Assembly: GCA_003818595.1 (NCBI GenBank)
Contig: RPQV01000202.1
Coordinates: 1 to 6,583 of the forward strand
Source: Calditrichota bacterium
Lineage (GTDB): Bacteria > Zhuqueibacterota > Zhuqueibacteria > Residuimicrobiales > Krinioviventaceae
Reading direction: 5' to 3'
Length of the DNA: 6,583 bases
Both the position numbers and the translations under genes were made by a program. Below, in pieces: positions 1 to 6,583 of this stretch. The notes beneath the pieces were generated by a model. It saw nothing but the letters and a program-made list of their open reading frames with translations, was not told the DNA's origin and searched no databases. Position 1 is the first letter of the stretch, and each line of letters begins with the position of its first letter.

Positions 1-458
1 GACAGTATGGCGGGGGATTTTGGCCGATGCCGGATATCTTTTAGAGTTTTAATGACTATCAGGATGAGATCGACTATCTCAAGTATTGGATTCGGGAAAG
101 AATTGATTGGATTGATGTAAATGTCCTTCGCTTGTCGGGTGTGGATGAGGGGGAGAATGAATCACCCTCTGATTTCCGTCTTTATCCGGCATTCCCCAAT
201 CCCTTTAATCCGTCCACTCAACTCACTTTCGAGTTGCCAACGGCTTCCCATGTGTCCATTCAGGTTTACAATGCGGCAGGTCAATTGATCCGTACGGTGA
301 TGGATGATCAGCAAAATGCCGGCAAGGTCACCGCGGTTTGGGATGGATTGGCGGAAAACGGCGATGGTGCCGCAAGCGGCGTCTATTTCATTCGATTCTC
401 TGCCGCTCAGGTAAACGGGCCGCCGCAGCAGTCGCAAAAAGTGGTACTGATTCGCTGA
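1..458 (+). pseudogene. 3' part of a CotH-family secreted protein gene, interrupted by an in-frame TAG
   Basis: The gene begins upstream of the window. Reading the frame that starts at base 3, the translation matches the C-terminal part of the intact CotH protein that follows: GFWPMPDIF-stop-SF here against GFWPVPTIYESF there, then YLKYWIRERIDWID against YLQRWVGERIEWID. The frame is broken only by TAG at 42-44, where the paralog has Glu (GAA at 2591-2593). It is otherwise open to the TGA at 456-458 and ends in a sorting domain. A single GAG-to-TAG change would explain the break. Termination there would remove the last helix of the kinase-like region and the whole sorting domain, so the product would probably not be anchored or exported by T9SS. 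Alternatives are a sequencing or assembly error, or readthrough. The family assignment rests on similarity to the neighbour; the kinase core itself lies outside the window. Confidence 0.75.
132..458 (+). CDS. Detached T9SS type A / FlgD-like C-terminal sorting domain (fragment downstream of the TAG)
   Basis: This is the open stretch downstream of the in-frame TAG, counted from the first usual alternative start codon (TTG). Its 108 residues are almost all one domain. YPAFPNPFNPST near residues 18-29 is the classic start of a Por secretion-system C-terminal sorting domain (TIGR04183-like) or FlgD Ig-like fold. It continues with the VYNAAGQLIRT strand, a W-D-G turn, SGVYFIRF, and a final KVVLIR strand. 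In intact proteins such domains direct passage across the outer membrane by the type IX system and are then cleaved off. There is no SD site before 132, no in-frame ATG, and no signal peptide, so independent translation is unlikely. It is best read as the tail of the interrupted upstream gene. The domain call is firm; its status as a separate gene is doubtful. Confidence 0.5.
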   Translation: MSGVDEGENESPSDFRLYPAFPNPFNPSTQLTFELPTASHVSIQVYNAAGQLIRTVMDDQQNAGKVTAVWDGLAENGDGAASGVYFIRFSAAQVNGPPQQSQKVVLIR

Positions 459-505
459 TATTACATCGCTGATCGTTTCGAACTTTCGAATGATCCACAC
501 TTACC

Positions 506-576
506 TCGCACGAAGGCACGGAGCTACAGAGAGAAAATAATCATCGATTCTCTCTGTACTATATGCCTTCGTGCGA
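506..576. repeat. Long imperfect inverted repeat (hairpin), possible dispersed intergenic repeat
   Basis: The left arm (506-535) and right arm (548-576) are reverse complements over an outer block of 13 bases (tcgcacgaaggca) and an inner block of 11 bases (tacagagagaa). They are separated by a 5-6 base mismatched section and close on a 12-base AT-rich loop (536-547). It lies 47 bases after the end of the upstream CotH fragment. Neither side is followed by a T run, so it is not a canonical intrinsic terminator. The cacgaaggcacggag motif resembles, from memory, repeats scattered between genes in environmental bacterial genomes. I see no target-site duplication beside it. It could still act in transcript 3'-end stability. 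Confidence 0.7.
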
Positions 577-634
577 AGAAAATATTAATCTGCCGCTTTT
601 GTATAGGAATTCAGATCCGTCGAAAAAATCGAAG

Positions 635-674
635 AATGATCAAGTCATTTAATGATCATATGATGATACATATG
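635..674. repeat. Cluster of short direct and palindromic repeats upstream of cotH
   Basis: The octamer aatgatca occurs at 635-642 and again at 651-658, giving a spacing of 16 bases. It is followed by two copies of the palindrome catatg at 657-662 and 669-674, separated by atgata. The cluster sits 36 bases before the chosen start of the CotH gene, in an otherwise AT-rich leader. The arrangement could be an operator for a dimeric regulator, but such short words also arise by chance in AT-rich DNA. I could not pick out a convincing -35/-10 pair or a Bacteroidota-type TAnnTTTG element here. Confidence 0.3.
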
Positions 675-709
675 CCATGAAGTTCATTGCTTTTTGATTT
701 TTGTGATTG

Positions 710-2983
710 ATGAGCATTCTATCCATGAGTAAAATCATGACCCTCTTGACAAGGGGTCTGATATTATTGCTATTCGTTTTGTCGATGGGAAGATCGCTCA
801 ATGCCGCGGATCCGGTCGAGTTGATTCCATATGATGCGGAAAAGAGAGTTCTTGTCCCCCGTGAACGGATGAACGACCGCTGGCTTCGCTCAATCGCCTT
901 TCCCGATTCCCAATGGTTGATCTGTAAAGGGCGCCCCGGCGGGATTGGATTCAGCAGTGATGGTCGATTCGATTCCCTGATCACCCTGAATCTGAAATCG
1001 CACATGCAGCCCGACGGCGAACCTGATCGCTCGGGCTGTTACATTCGTATTCCTTTCGATATCCCCGATTCACTCTACGATCATCCCGCCTTTTACGATC
1101 TGACGATAAATTATATTGACGGCTGTATCATTTATGTCAATGGTTTCCGTCTTTTGGCGCGCAATGCCCCGCAGACCATTGCCTGGAACTCTGTGGCCTC
1201 GGCAACACTTGACACGCTCGTTCCCGAGTTGCGTCACATCACCTTTGTGCGCCAACTCTTGAAACGCAGCGGCAATCTGCTGGCGATCCATGCGCTCAAC
1301 GACGCCTTTAATCGACAAATCTTTTTCTTTAATTGCCGTTTGACTGCCTCAAACCATGTTTTTGATTCATTTCAGTCATCCAATCTCCCTCTGTTTTTTA
1401 TCGACACGGGAGGACGGCAGGTGCAGGAAGAGTTGCGAATTCCCGCACACATGGGAGTGATTTGGCAGGGGAGGGGCGCTGTGAATGAGGTCGATGGATT
1501 TTACAATCATTATGATGGCCGAATCAATATAGAAATACGGGGGTCCAGTTCAGCCGGATGGGCGAAAAAGCAATATGGTTTTGAAACGCAGGATGATGAC
1601 GGCTCCAACCGCAATGTAGATATGCTGGATTGTCCTCAAGAAAATGATTGGATTCTCAATGCGCCCTATATCGACAAGTCGCTCATGCGCAATGTTCTCG
1701 CTTATGATCTCGCTCGAAGGATGGGAAGATATGCCTCGCGAACGCGTTTCTGCGAGCTGTTTCTTAATCAGGAATATCAAGGGATTTATGTCCTGCTGGA
1801 AAAGATAAAGCGCGACATCCATCGAATCGACGTCAGCGCCATGGATTCCACAGATATTGCCGGAGATGCGTTGACTGGGGGCTACCTTTTCAAGATCGAT
1901 AAAGATGCTGCTCCGATGAATAGTTTTCTTTCCGCCTATCCGCCAGTCAATGCCCCAGGACGAACCATTCGCTATCAATATCACGATCCGGATGTCGAAG
2001 AACTCATGCCGCAGCAAAAGACCTATTTAGCCGACTGGGTGCACGAATTTGAAACAGTGATGAGCCAGGAGGATTTCTCCAGTCCGCAATCGGGTATTGC
2101 GGCCAAGATGGATGCGAATTCCTTTATTGATTACATCATCCTCAATGAATTGGCGAAAAATGTTGACGGCTACCGCCTGTCGACCTATTTTTATAAAGAC
2201 CGCGATTCGCGCGATCCATGCATTCATGTCGGCCCGATATGGGATTTCAATCTTGCTTTTGGCCTGGCCAATTATTATGACGGTGAAGACACAGATGGCT
2301 GGATGGTAGAGGAATTATCCTTTGGAGAGGAAATTGCCGGGAAAAATGATGGTGCAAGACCGCCATTTTGGTGGCTCGAATTGTTTTATGATGATGATTT
2401 TAAGCGCAAACTGACGCAACGATGGTGGAATCTGCGGAGCAATACCCTAGATGTTCACCGTATCGACGCTTTCATCAGTTCGATCGCTGACACCCTGAGT
2501 GAAGCGCAGGAACGGAATTTTATCATATGGAGCGCGCCCGGCGATCCCAAATATCCCAGCGATGGATTTTGGCCGGTGCCGACGATTTACGAATCATTCA
2601 GGACGTTTGATGACGAAGTTGAATACCTTCAAAGGTGGGTGGGGGAACGGATTGAGTGGATTGATGAGCACATCAGTCAAATCGCTTCCGATGTGCCCGA
2701 AGTGATGGCGTCCGAGGATTTGGGGTGGCTGATTTATCCCAATCCTTCGAACAATGAATTTATCATTGACCTGAGAATTGAAAAGCCCGGCGGTGCGGAT
2801 TGTCGGATTTATAACTCGATGGGACAAATCGTTCGCACCTTTACAATGCCGCGAGGATTGCAGCGTATTCGCTGGGATGCGTGCGACGGTCGGGGGAAGA
2901 AACTCGCCAATGGAATCTATTTCATAACGGCTCGTACGGGTCACGGGCAAATGTTAAATAGTAAAGTCTTGCTTCTCAAATAA
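710..2983 (+). CDS. Secreted CotH kinase-family protein with C-terminal T9SS sorting domain
   Basis: The product is 757 residues if started at ATG 710. In-frame ATGs at 725 and 737 are also possible; none has a clear SD site, and a TGA at 704-706 bounds the frame. Residues 1-32 form a signal peptide with hydrophobic core LILLLFVLSMG and a likely cut after SLNA. Residues about 60-215 look like the beta-sandwich domain often attached to bacterial CotH proteins (YIDG at 135-138, IYVNG at 141-145). The CotH domain follows: IRGSSS at 276-281, KKQYGFE at 286-292, WILNAPYIDKSLMRN at 314-328, GGYLFKID at 390-397 and GPIWDFN at 508-514. In characterised CotH proteins this atypical kinase fold phosphorylates proteins on the spore coat or cell surface; activity here is inferred. 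Asp512 would be the DFG-like metal ligand, and Asn514 stands where many homologs have Asp. Residues about 674-757 (YPNP at 676, IYNSMGQIVRT, LANGIYF, KVLLLK) form a T9SS type A sorting domain, so the protein is probably exported to the surface. The substrate is unknown. Confidence 0.88.
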   Translation: MSILSMSKIMTLLTRGLILLLFVLSMGRSLNAADPVELIPYDAEKRVLVPRERMNDRWLRSIAFPDSQWLICKGRPGGIGFSSDGRFDSLITLNLKSHMQPDGEPDRSGCYIRIPFDIPDSLYDHPAFYDLTINYIDGCIIYVNGFRLLARNAPQTIAWNSVASATLDTLVPELRHITFVRQLLKRSGNLLAIHALNDAFNRQIFFFNCRLTASNHVFDSFQSSNLPLFFIDTGGRQVQEELRIPAHMGVIWQGRGAVNEVDGFYNHYDGRINIEIRGSSSAGWAKKQYGFETQDDDGSNRNVDMLDCPQENDWILNAPYIDKSLMRNVLAYDLARRMGRYASRTRFCELFLNQEYQGIYVLLEKIKRDIHRIDVSAMDSTDIAGDALTGGYLFKIDKDAAPMNSFLSAYPPVNAPGRTIRYQYHDPDVEELMPQQKTYLADWVHEFETVMSQEDFSSPQSGIAAKMDANSFIDYIILNELAKNVDGYRLSTYFYKDRDSRDPCIHVGPIWDFNLAFGLANYYDGEDTDGWMVEELSFGEEIAGKNDGARPPFWWLELFYDDDFKRKLTQRWWNLRSNTLDVHRIDAFISSIADTLSEAQERNFIIWSAPGDPKYPSDGFWPVPTIYESFRTFDDEVEYLQRWVGERIEWIDEHISQIASDVPEVMASEDLGWLIYPNPSNNEFIIDLRIEKPGGADCRIYNSMGQIVRTFTMPRGLQRIRWDACDGRGKKLANGIYFITARTGHGQMLNSKVLLLK

Positions 2984-3066
2984 TATTTTATATCTTTACC
3001 TCTGATATTCCTTCATCCATGTATTTTGATAAATTTCAATCGCCAGGTCATTCATTCAATTCCTGC

Positions 3067-3071
3067 AGGAG
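3067..3071 (+). promoter_or_regulatory. Shine-Dalgarno site that fixes the acyltransferase start
   Basis: AGGAG lies five bases before ATG 3077. The same frame stays open upstream to a TTG at 3026, but that codon has no SD site, and the residues between them are not typical of the family. The family signature SLDIFRG falls at the expected distance from ATG 3077. This site therefore decides the start. Confidence 0.8.
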
Positions 3072-3076
3072 ATGTT

Positions 3077-4174
3077 ATGAAATCACAACGTGTGGCATCA
3101 TTGGATATTTTCCGCGGTTTGATCATGTTTTTGTTGGTGGCTGAGGGCACGGGATTATACGAGGCTTGGGAGAAACTGCTGCCGGAGGGGCATTGGCTCT
3201 CGGGCTTTGTTCAGCAATTTTTCCATCATCCCTGGAACGGATTGCGGTTTTGGGACCTTGTGCAGCCCTATTTCATGTTCATCGTCGGCGTGGCCATGTA
3301 TTTTTCTTTACAGCGGCGACGCGACCAGGGAGAATCATGGTCAGCGATTGGCAGGCATATTGTCACCCGTTGTGTGATTCTATTCTTCCTCGGAGTCATT
3401 CTCCATTGCGGCTACAGCGGCAGGCTGGTATGGGAATTGTGGAATGTCCTGACCCAGCTTTCTTTCACTATTCTGGTTTCCTTTCTCATTTTTAAATTAC
3501 CGATACAAACGCAATTGCTGATTTCCATTGCGATGCTGGGCTGTTCGGAATTTCTGTACCGCATTTTCTGGATCGATGGTTATAACCAGCCATTTGTCCC
3601 TGATCATAATTTCGGTTCCTATATGGATATGGTGCTGATGGGGAAAATCAATGGCGGTCATTGGGTTGCGGTGAATGCACTGCCGACCGCAGCTCATACC
3701 ATATGGGGTGTCCTTGCCGGTAAAATGCTCGCCGGCACGAATGCTCCTCTGTTGAAGGTGCGAAATCTGGCGATCGCCGGTCTGCTCGCTTTGGTCATCG
3801 GTTATGGGCTGGATTGGACCGGTGTGACGCCGATTATCAAACGCATTTGCACCACCTCTTTTGTCATCGCTTCGGGAGGCTGGTGTTTGGTGACATTGGC
3901 ATTTTTTTATTGGCTGGTCGATATCCATCAGGTGAAAAAAGGTTTTATCTTTTTTACTATTGTGGGCATGAATCCCATTTTTATTTATCTTTTTGCCCAG
4001 ACTCTTGGCGGACAGTGGTTCAATGGATTTGTTGCCATATTCAGCGGCGGCTTTATGAGCGGACTGGGTGTCGCTCAGCCGATGACGGCACTGTTCAATG
4101 CAATGGTGATATTGGCGCTCGAGTGGTATCTGTGCTATTGGATGTATAAAAAGAATATATTTATCCGCATTTAA
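3077..4174 (+). CDS. DUF5009 / HGSNAT-like (NagX-type) membrane acyltransferase
   Basis: The product is 365 residues, within the usual size of the family, and has about ten hydrophobic membrane segments. It opens with RVASLDIFRG (residues 5-14), typical of DUF5009 and of the catalytic domain of heparan-alpha-glucosaminide N-acetyltransferase. The loop HHPWNG (50-55) leads into FWDLVQPYFMFIVG (58-71), also a family hallmark. His50 aligns by eye with the His proposed as catalytic in human HGSNAT (HASWNG). Known relatives move an acetyl group from cytosolic acetyl-CoA across the membrane to a sugar amine or glycan. In some bacteria a relative called NagX sits in N-acetylglucosamine utilisation loci. 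Here the gene is 42 bp upstream of a sodium symporter on the same strand, which fits a sugar or amino-sugar uptake and modification role. The acceptor is not identifiable. The family call is strong; the reaction is inferred. Confidence 0.85.
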   Translation: MKSQRVASLDIFRGLIMFLLVAEGTGLYEAWEKLLPEGHWLSGFVQQFFHHPWNGLRFWDLVQPYFMFIVGVAMYFSLQRRRDQGESWSAIGRHIVTRCVILFFLGVILHCGYSGRLVWELWNVLTQLSFTILVSFLIFKLPIQTQLLISIAMLGCSEFLYRIFWIDGYNQPFVPDHNFGSYMDMVLMGKINGGHWVAVNALPTAAHTIWGVLAGKMLAGTNAPLLKVRNLAIAGLLALVIGYGLDWTGVTPIIKRICTTSFVIASGGWCLVTLAFFYWLVDIHQVKKGFIFFTIVGMNPIFIYLFAQTLGGQWFNGFVAIFSGGFMSGLGVAQPMTALFNAMVILALEWYLCYWMYKKNIFIRI

Positions 4175-4203
4175 ATTATTTCCGAATCGCATAACTCAAA
4201 AGA

Positions 4204-4209
4204 AAGGAG
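4204..4209 (+). promoter_or_regulatory. Shine-Dalgarno site supporting the TTG start of the symporter
   Basis: AAGGAG lies seven bases before TTG 4217. The encoded N-terminus (AVVDYFIVAVFLLFLFYAG) is a normal first membrane helix for this transporter family. The next in-frame ATG is at 4460, beyond the first helices, so the TTG is very probably the real start. Confidence 0.8.
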
Positions 4210-4216
4210 ACACTCA

Positions 4217-5863
4217 TTGGCTGTTGTTGATTATTTCATCGTCGCTGTCTTTTTGTTGTTTCTGTTTTACGCCGGTTCTGTTTTCTTTCGTTGGGTCGGG
4301 TCGCCGGATGATTTTTTTGTCGCCGGAAGAGAGCTGACTCCGTTCATTTTGGCCGCCACCATTACGGCGACCAATGTCAATCTGTACAGTTTCGTCGGGC
4401 AAGCGGGCGTTGCTTATAAACATGGTATTTCCATCATCTGGCAGACGTGGACCGGGAATATGGCTTTGGTTTTTTCAGGTCTCTTTGTCATTCCTATTTT
4501 GCGTCGTCTGCAGGTTCGTACCATTCCTGAATTCTTGGAAATGCGATTCAGTCCGCTGGTGCGCTATCTGGTCAGTTTTTTATGGATTTTTCGACTCTCG
4601 TTCTGGCTGGGCGTGGTGCTTTATACCGCGGTTGTCGCCGCGCAGACTTTGACGGGTTTTAACAATTTTACCAGTTGGGTATTGATATTCTCAGTCATCA
4701 CCATTATTTACACCATGCTGGGCGGCATGTGGAGCGTAGCGTTGACAGATACGCTGCAATTTGTATTTATGCTCGCCGGAGCGTTGATTGTCCTCCCGCT
4801 GGCGATGGCTGCGGTGGGATGGATGCCCGGATTGATGCAAAAGATTGCCGAAGGTCACCTGCAGCTGATCACCCAGAGCGGCCCTTATAACTGGAAATTT
4901 GTCCTGGCCATTTGGATTCTCGGCATCGAATGGGCATGCGTGGATCAGGGTCTGCTGCAGCGCGCTTTTGGCGCATCGACAACCAAAACCGTAGCCAAAG
5001 GTCTGGTGTTGGCCGGAATCGTCACCACGCCGTTTGCCTTGCTATGGAATTTTCCCGGTTTGGCGGCGTCAGTGCTTTTTCCCGGCCTGGAGAATCCTGA
5101 CGCGGCAGTACCCATGGTTATGGCCAAATTATTGCCGCATGTGGTTCTCGGTTTTGTATTCTGCGGATTACTGGCTGCTCAAATGTCGACGATCAGCGCA
5201 AATTTGAATTCAGTCGCGACTTTGTTCACTAATGATCTTTATTCGCGATTATTACGTAAAAAGGCGACTCCGGAAGACGTCTTGCGGGTGGCGCGGCGCA
5301 TGACGATCGTCACCGGCCTTTTTATGATAGGATTTTCCTACCTCATCCCCAAATTAGGCGGCGCTGTCGAGGCCTATCTGACGGTCATTGCCATCATGGA
5401 TATGCCGCTGTTTGTTGTGGCTATCTTGTTCGGATTATTATGGAAGCGAACCCGGTGGCAGGGGGCGGTGTTCGGTTATTTTTGCGGCGCACTCGCCGGA
5501 ATTTTTGCTCGATTTGTGCTTCATTCTGATGTCAACACCGCGACCTTTTTCAGCGCCGGCGCCTCGATTTTAGCTTGTTTTGTGGTCACGTTGTTGTTGA
5601 AGCCCAAACTGACCGCTGATATCGAAACCATCTGGAAAGCCAAAAAAACTTCGGACGAAGAAACCGTTTCCGGTTCTCATTATCATATCATCCCGGTATC
5701 CCGATGGGGTCGATTTTTTTTATGGCTTTTATTTGCCGGTCTGGCGATATTTCTCATCGGCATCGTTTTCGGCAGTCAAGGCCATCAGCTGGCCGGTTGG
5801 ATTTCATGTATCGGAATGCTCATATACTTTGCTGCCGGACTCATCAGGCTTAATTTCGATTGA
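4217..5863 (+). CDS. Sodium:solute symporter (SSS/SLC5 family)
   Basis: The product is 548 residues with about 13-14 hydrophobic segments, the usual size and layout for SSS transporters of the LeuT fold. They use the sodium gradient to import sugars, sialic acid, proline, nucleosides or other small solutes across the inner membrane. Family marks are DDFFVAGR (31-38), the broken first helix ATNVNLYSFVGQAG (51-64), YTMLGGMWSVALTDTLQ (165-181), DQGLLQR (243-249) and MSTISANLNS (323-332) followed by TLFTNDLYSR. Ser324 and Thr325 match by eye the paired hydroxyl residues of the Na2 site in vSGLT, so sodium coupling is probably intact. A polar loop at about 462-492 precedes the last helices. It starts with TTG behind a strong SD site and is 42 bp downstream of the acyltransferase gene, so the two probably share an mRNA. 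The overall pattern is nearer to the sugar (SGLT-like) branch than to PutP, but the substrate is uncertain. Confidence 0.9.
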   Translation: MAVVDYFIVAVFLLFLFYAGSVFFRWVGSPDDFFVAGRELTPFILAATITATNVNLYSFVGQAGVAYKHGISIIWQTWTGNMALVFSGLFVIPILRRLQVRTIPEFLEMRFSPLVRYLVSFLWIFRLSFWLGVVLYTAVVAAQTLTGFNNFTSWVLIFSVITIIYTMLGGMWSVALTDTLQFVFMLAGALIVLPLAMAAVGWMPGLMQKIAEGHLQLITQSGPYNWKFVLAIWILGIEWACVDQGLLQRAFGASTTKTVAKGLVLAGIVTTPFALLWNFPGLAASVLFPGLENPDAAVPMVMAKLLPHVVLGFVFCGLLAAQMSTISANLNSVATLFTNDLYSRLLRKKATPEDVLRVARRMTIVTGLFMIGFSYLIPKLGGAVEAYLTVIAIMDMPLFVVAILFGLLWKRTRWQGAVFGYFCGALAGIFARFVLHSDVNTATFFSAGASILACFVVTLLLKPKLTADIETIWKAKKTSDEETVSGSHYHIIPVSRWGRFFLWLLFAGLAIFLIGIVFGSQGHQLAGWISCIGMLIYFAAGLIRLNFD

Positions 5864-6559
5864 TCATTGCAAGTCGGCGATTTTGGACCAATTTCCCCGG
5901 TGAGTCTCTTTCTGTAGCGCCTTGTCGAGCATGCGCAGATATTCTGCTCGACTCACCTCATGAGCGCCCAATTGCAGCATGTGCGTCGAGGTGATTTGGG
6001 CATCGAGTAAATCAAAATTCCACCTTTGCAATCGTTCGATCAGATGAGCCATTGCGACCTTGGAGGCATCACTTTGTAAATGAAACATGGATTCACCAAA
6101 AAAGGCGCCACCCAACGAAATGCCGTATATTCCTCCGACCAGCTCGCCGTGAAATCTCGTTTCCACAGAATGAGCAAATCCCATTTCGTGCAGTCTGATA
6201 TAAGCCGAAATAATCCGACTGGTGATCCACGTGCCGTCCTGATCGCGGCGTGGAACTTTAGCGCATTGCTGAATAACTTGATCAAAACTCTGATCAAAAG
6301 TGACGGTGAATTTGCCTTGACGAATAATTCTCATGGTTCTTCTGGGGATGTGCAGTTTTTGCGGCAACAGGATGAGACGCGTGGCAGGAGAAACCCACGG
6401 GAGAGGACTTGTTTCGTCCCATGGCCAGGGGAAAAAACCACAGCTATAGGCCAACAAAAGCCTGTTGGGGCGCAGATCATCACCGATCACGGTTATATCC
6501 TCTTTCTCAGAGGTGGAATGCGGGAAGATCAATTTTTTGGGTATCCGATAAACGGGCAT
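5864..6559 (-). CDS. aat: Leucyl/phenylalanyl-tRNA--protein transferase
   Basis: The product is 231 residues, close to the 234 of E. coli Aat. This cytosolic enzyme transfers Leu or Phe from aminoacyl-tRNA to the N-terminal Arg or Lys of proteins, creating N-degrons that ClpS delivers to ClpAP. Characteristic segments are GDDLRPNRLLLAY (26-38), GFFPWPW (41-47), GTWIT (109-113), FAHSVE (128-133), GGIYGISLGGAFFGESMF (142-159), LLDAQI (184-189) and LGAHEVSRAEYL (197-208). Trp111, Glu156 and Gln188, known to be important in the E. coli enzyme, are present at the same numbers. The start is ATG 6557-6559; in-frame TAG and TGA at 6572-6577 exclude an upstream start. The SD site is weak. The gene converges on the symporter gene with no spacer. 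Its promoter and any clp neighbours would lie beyond the right edge. Confidence 0.96.
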   Translation of the reverse strand: MPVYRIPKKLIFPHSTSEKEDITVIGDDLRPNRLLLAYSCGFFPWPWDETSPLPWVSPATRLILLPQKLHIPRRTMRIIRQGKFTVTFDQSFDQVIQQCAKVPRRDQDGTWITSRIISAYIRLHEMGFAHSVETRFHGELVGGIYGISLGGAFFGESMFHLQSDASKVAMAHLIERLQRWNFDLLDAQITSTHMLQLGAHEVSRAEYLRMLDKALQKETHRGNWSKIADLQ

Positions 6560-6583
6560 AGTCTCACTGAATCACTATTTGAC

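Noticed and set aside
506..590. Intrinsic terminator for the upstream CotH fragment
   Set aside because: The hairpin is long and has an internal mismatch, and it is followed by agaaaatatt rather than a T run. It is kept as a repeat instead.
1550..2017. A 155-codon open frame on the minus strand
   Set aside because: It is antisense to the conserved CotH domain, with no family resemblance and no SD site.
3026..3076. N-terminal extension of the acyltransferase from TTG 3026
   Set aside because: There is no SD site before the TTG, while an AGGAG sits at the right distance before ATG 3077, close to the conserved SLDIFRG.
2984..3076. Bacteroidota-type promoter (TAnnTTTG) between cotH and the acyltransferase gene
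   Set aside because: Only near matches such as tatcttta are present, with no supporting upstream TTTG element at the right spacing in this AT-rich spacer.
3497..4192. A 231-codon open frame on the minus strand
   Set aside because: It lies wholly opposite the acyltransferase gene, shows low-complexity His/Gln-rich composition, and has no recognisable motif. It is a shadow of the real gene.
6560..6583. Upstream extension of aat or the end of another minus-strand gene
   Set aside because: In-frame TAG and TGA at 6572-6577 block an extension, and 24 bases are too few to identify another gene.

Overview
The window looks like chromosomal DNA from a Gram-negative bacterium of the FCB superphylum (a Calditrichota/KSB1/Ignavibacteria-like lineage; this is inference). 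The main clue is that two neighbouring proteins end in a type IX secretion (T9SS) type A / FlgD-like sorting domain. One of these carries the YPAFPNPFNPST signature that is frequent in such lineages. Use of Shine-Dalgarno (SD) sites is mixed: the two membrane-protein genes have strong ones, and the surface-protein gene has none that is obvious.

Layout. (1) Positions 1-458 (+) hold the 3' end of a CotH-family protein gene with its sorting domain, interrupted by an in-frame TAG at 42-44. (2) Positions 459-706 are non-coding. They contain a long imperfect inverted repeat (506-576) and a small cluster of direct and palindromic repeats (635-674). (3) Positions 710-2983 (+) hold a complete secreted CotH kinase-family protein that is paralogous to the upstream fragment. 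(4) Positions 3077-4174 (+) hold a multi-pass membrane acyltransferase of the DUF5009 / heparan-alpha-glucosaminide N-acetyltransferase (NagX-like) type. (5) Positions 4217-5863 (+) hold a sodium:solute symporter of the SSS/SLC5 family with a TTG start behind a strong SD site. (6) Positions 5864-6559 (-) hold aat, leucyl/phenylalanyl-tRNA--protein transferase, which meets the symporter gene tail to tail with no intergenic base.

How the genes may work together. The two CotH copies form a tandem pair of secreted, probably surface-anchored proteins. The acyltransferase and symporter are 42 bp apart on the same strand and are probably co-transcribed. The pairing suggests uptake of a sugar or amino sugar and acetylation of a glycan or sugar at the inner membrane, but the substrate cannot be read from the sequence. 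aat is a housekeeping N-degron pathway gene and is probably unrelated to the rest. I see no tRNA, rRNA, CRISPR array, transposase or phage gene. The oddest points are the single nonsense codon in the upstream CotH paralog and the intergenic inverted repeat. I did not find convincing evidence of a wholly new system.
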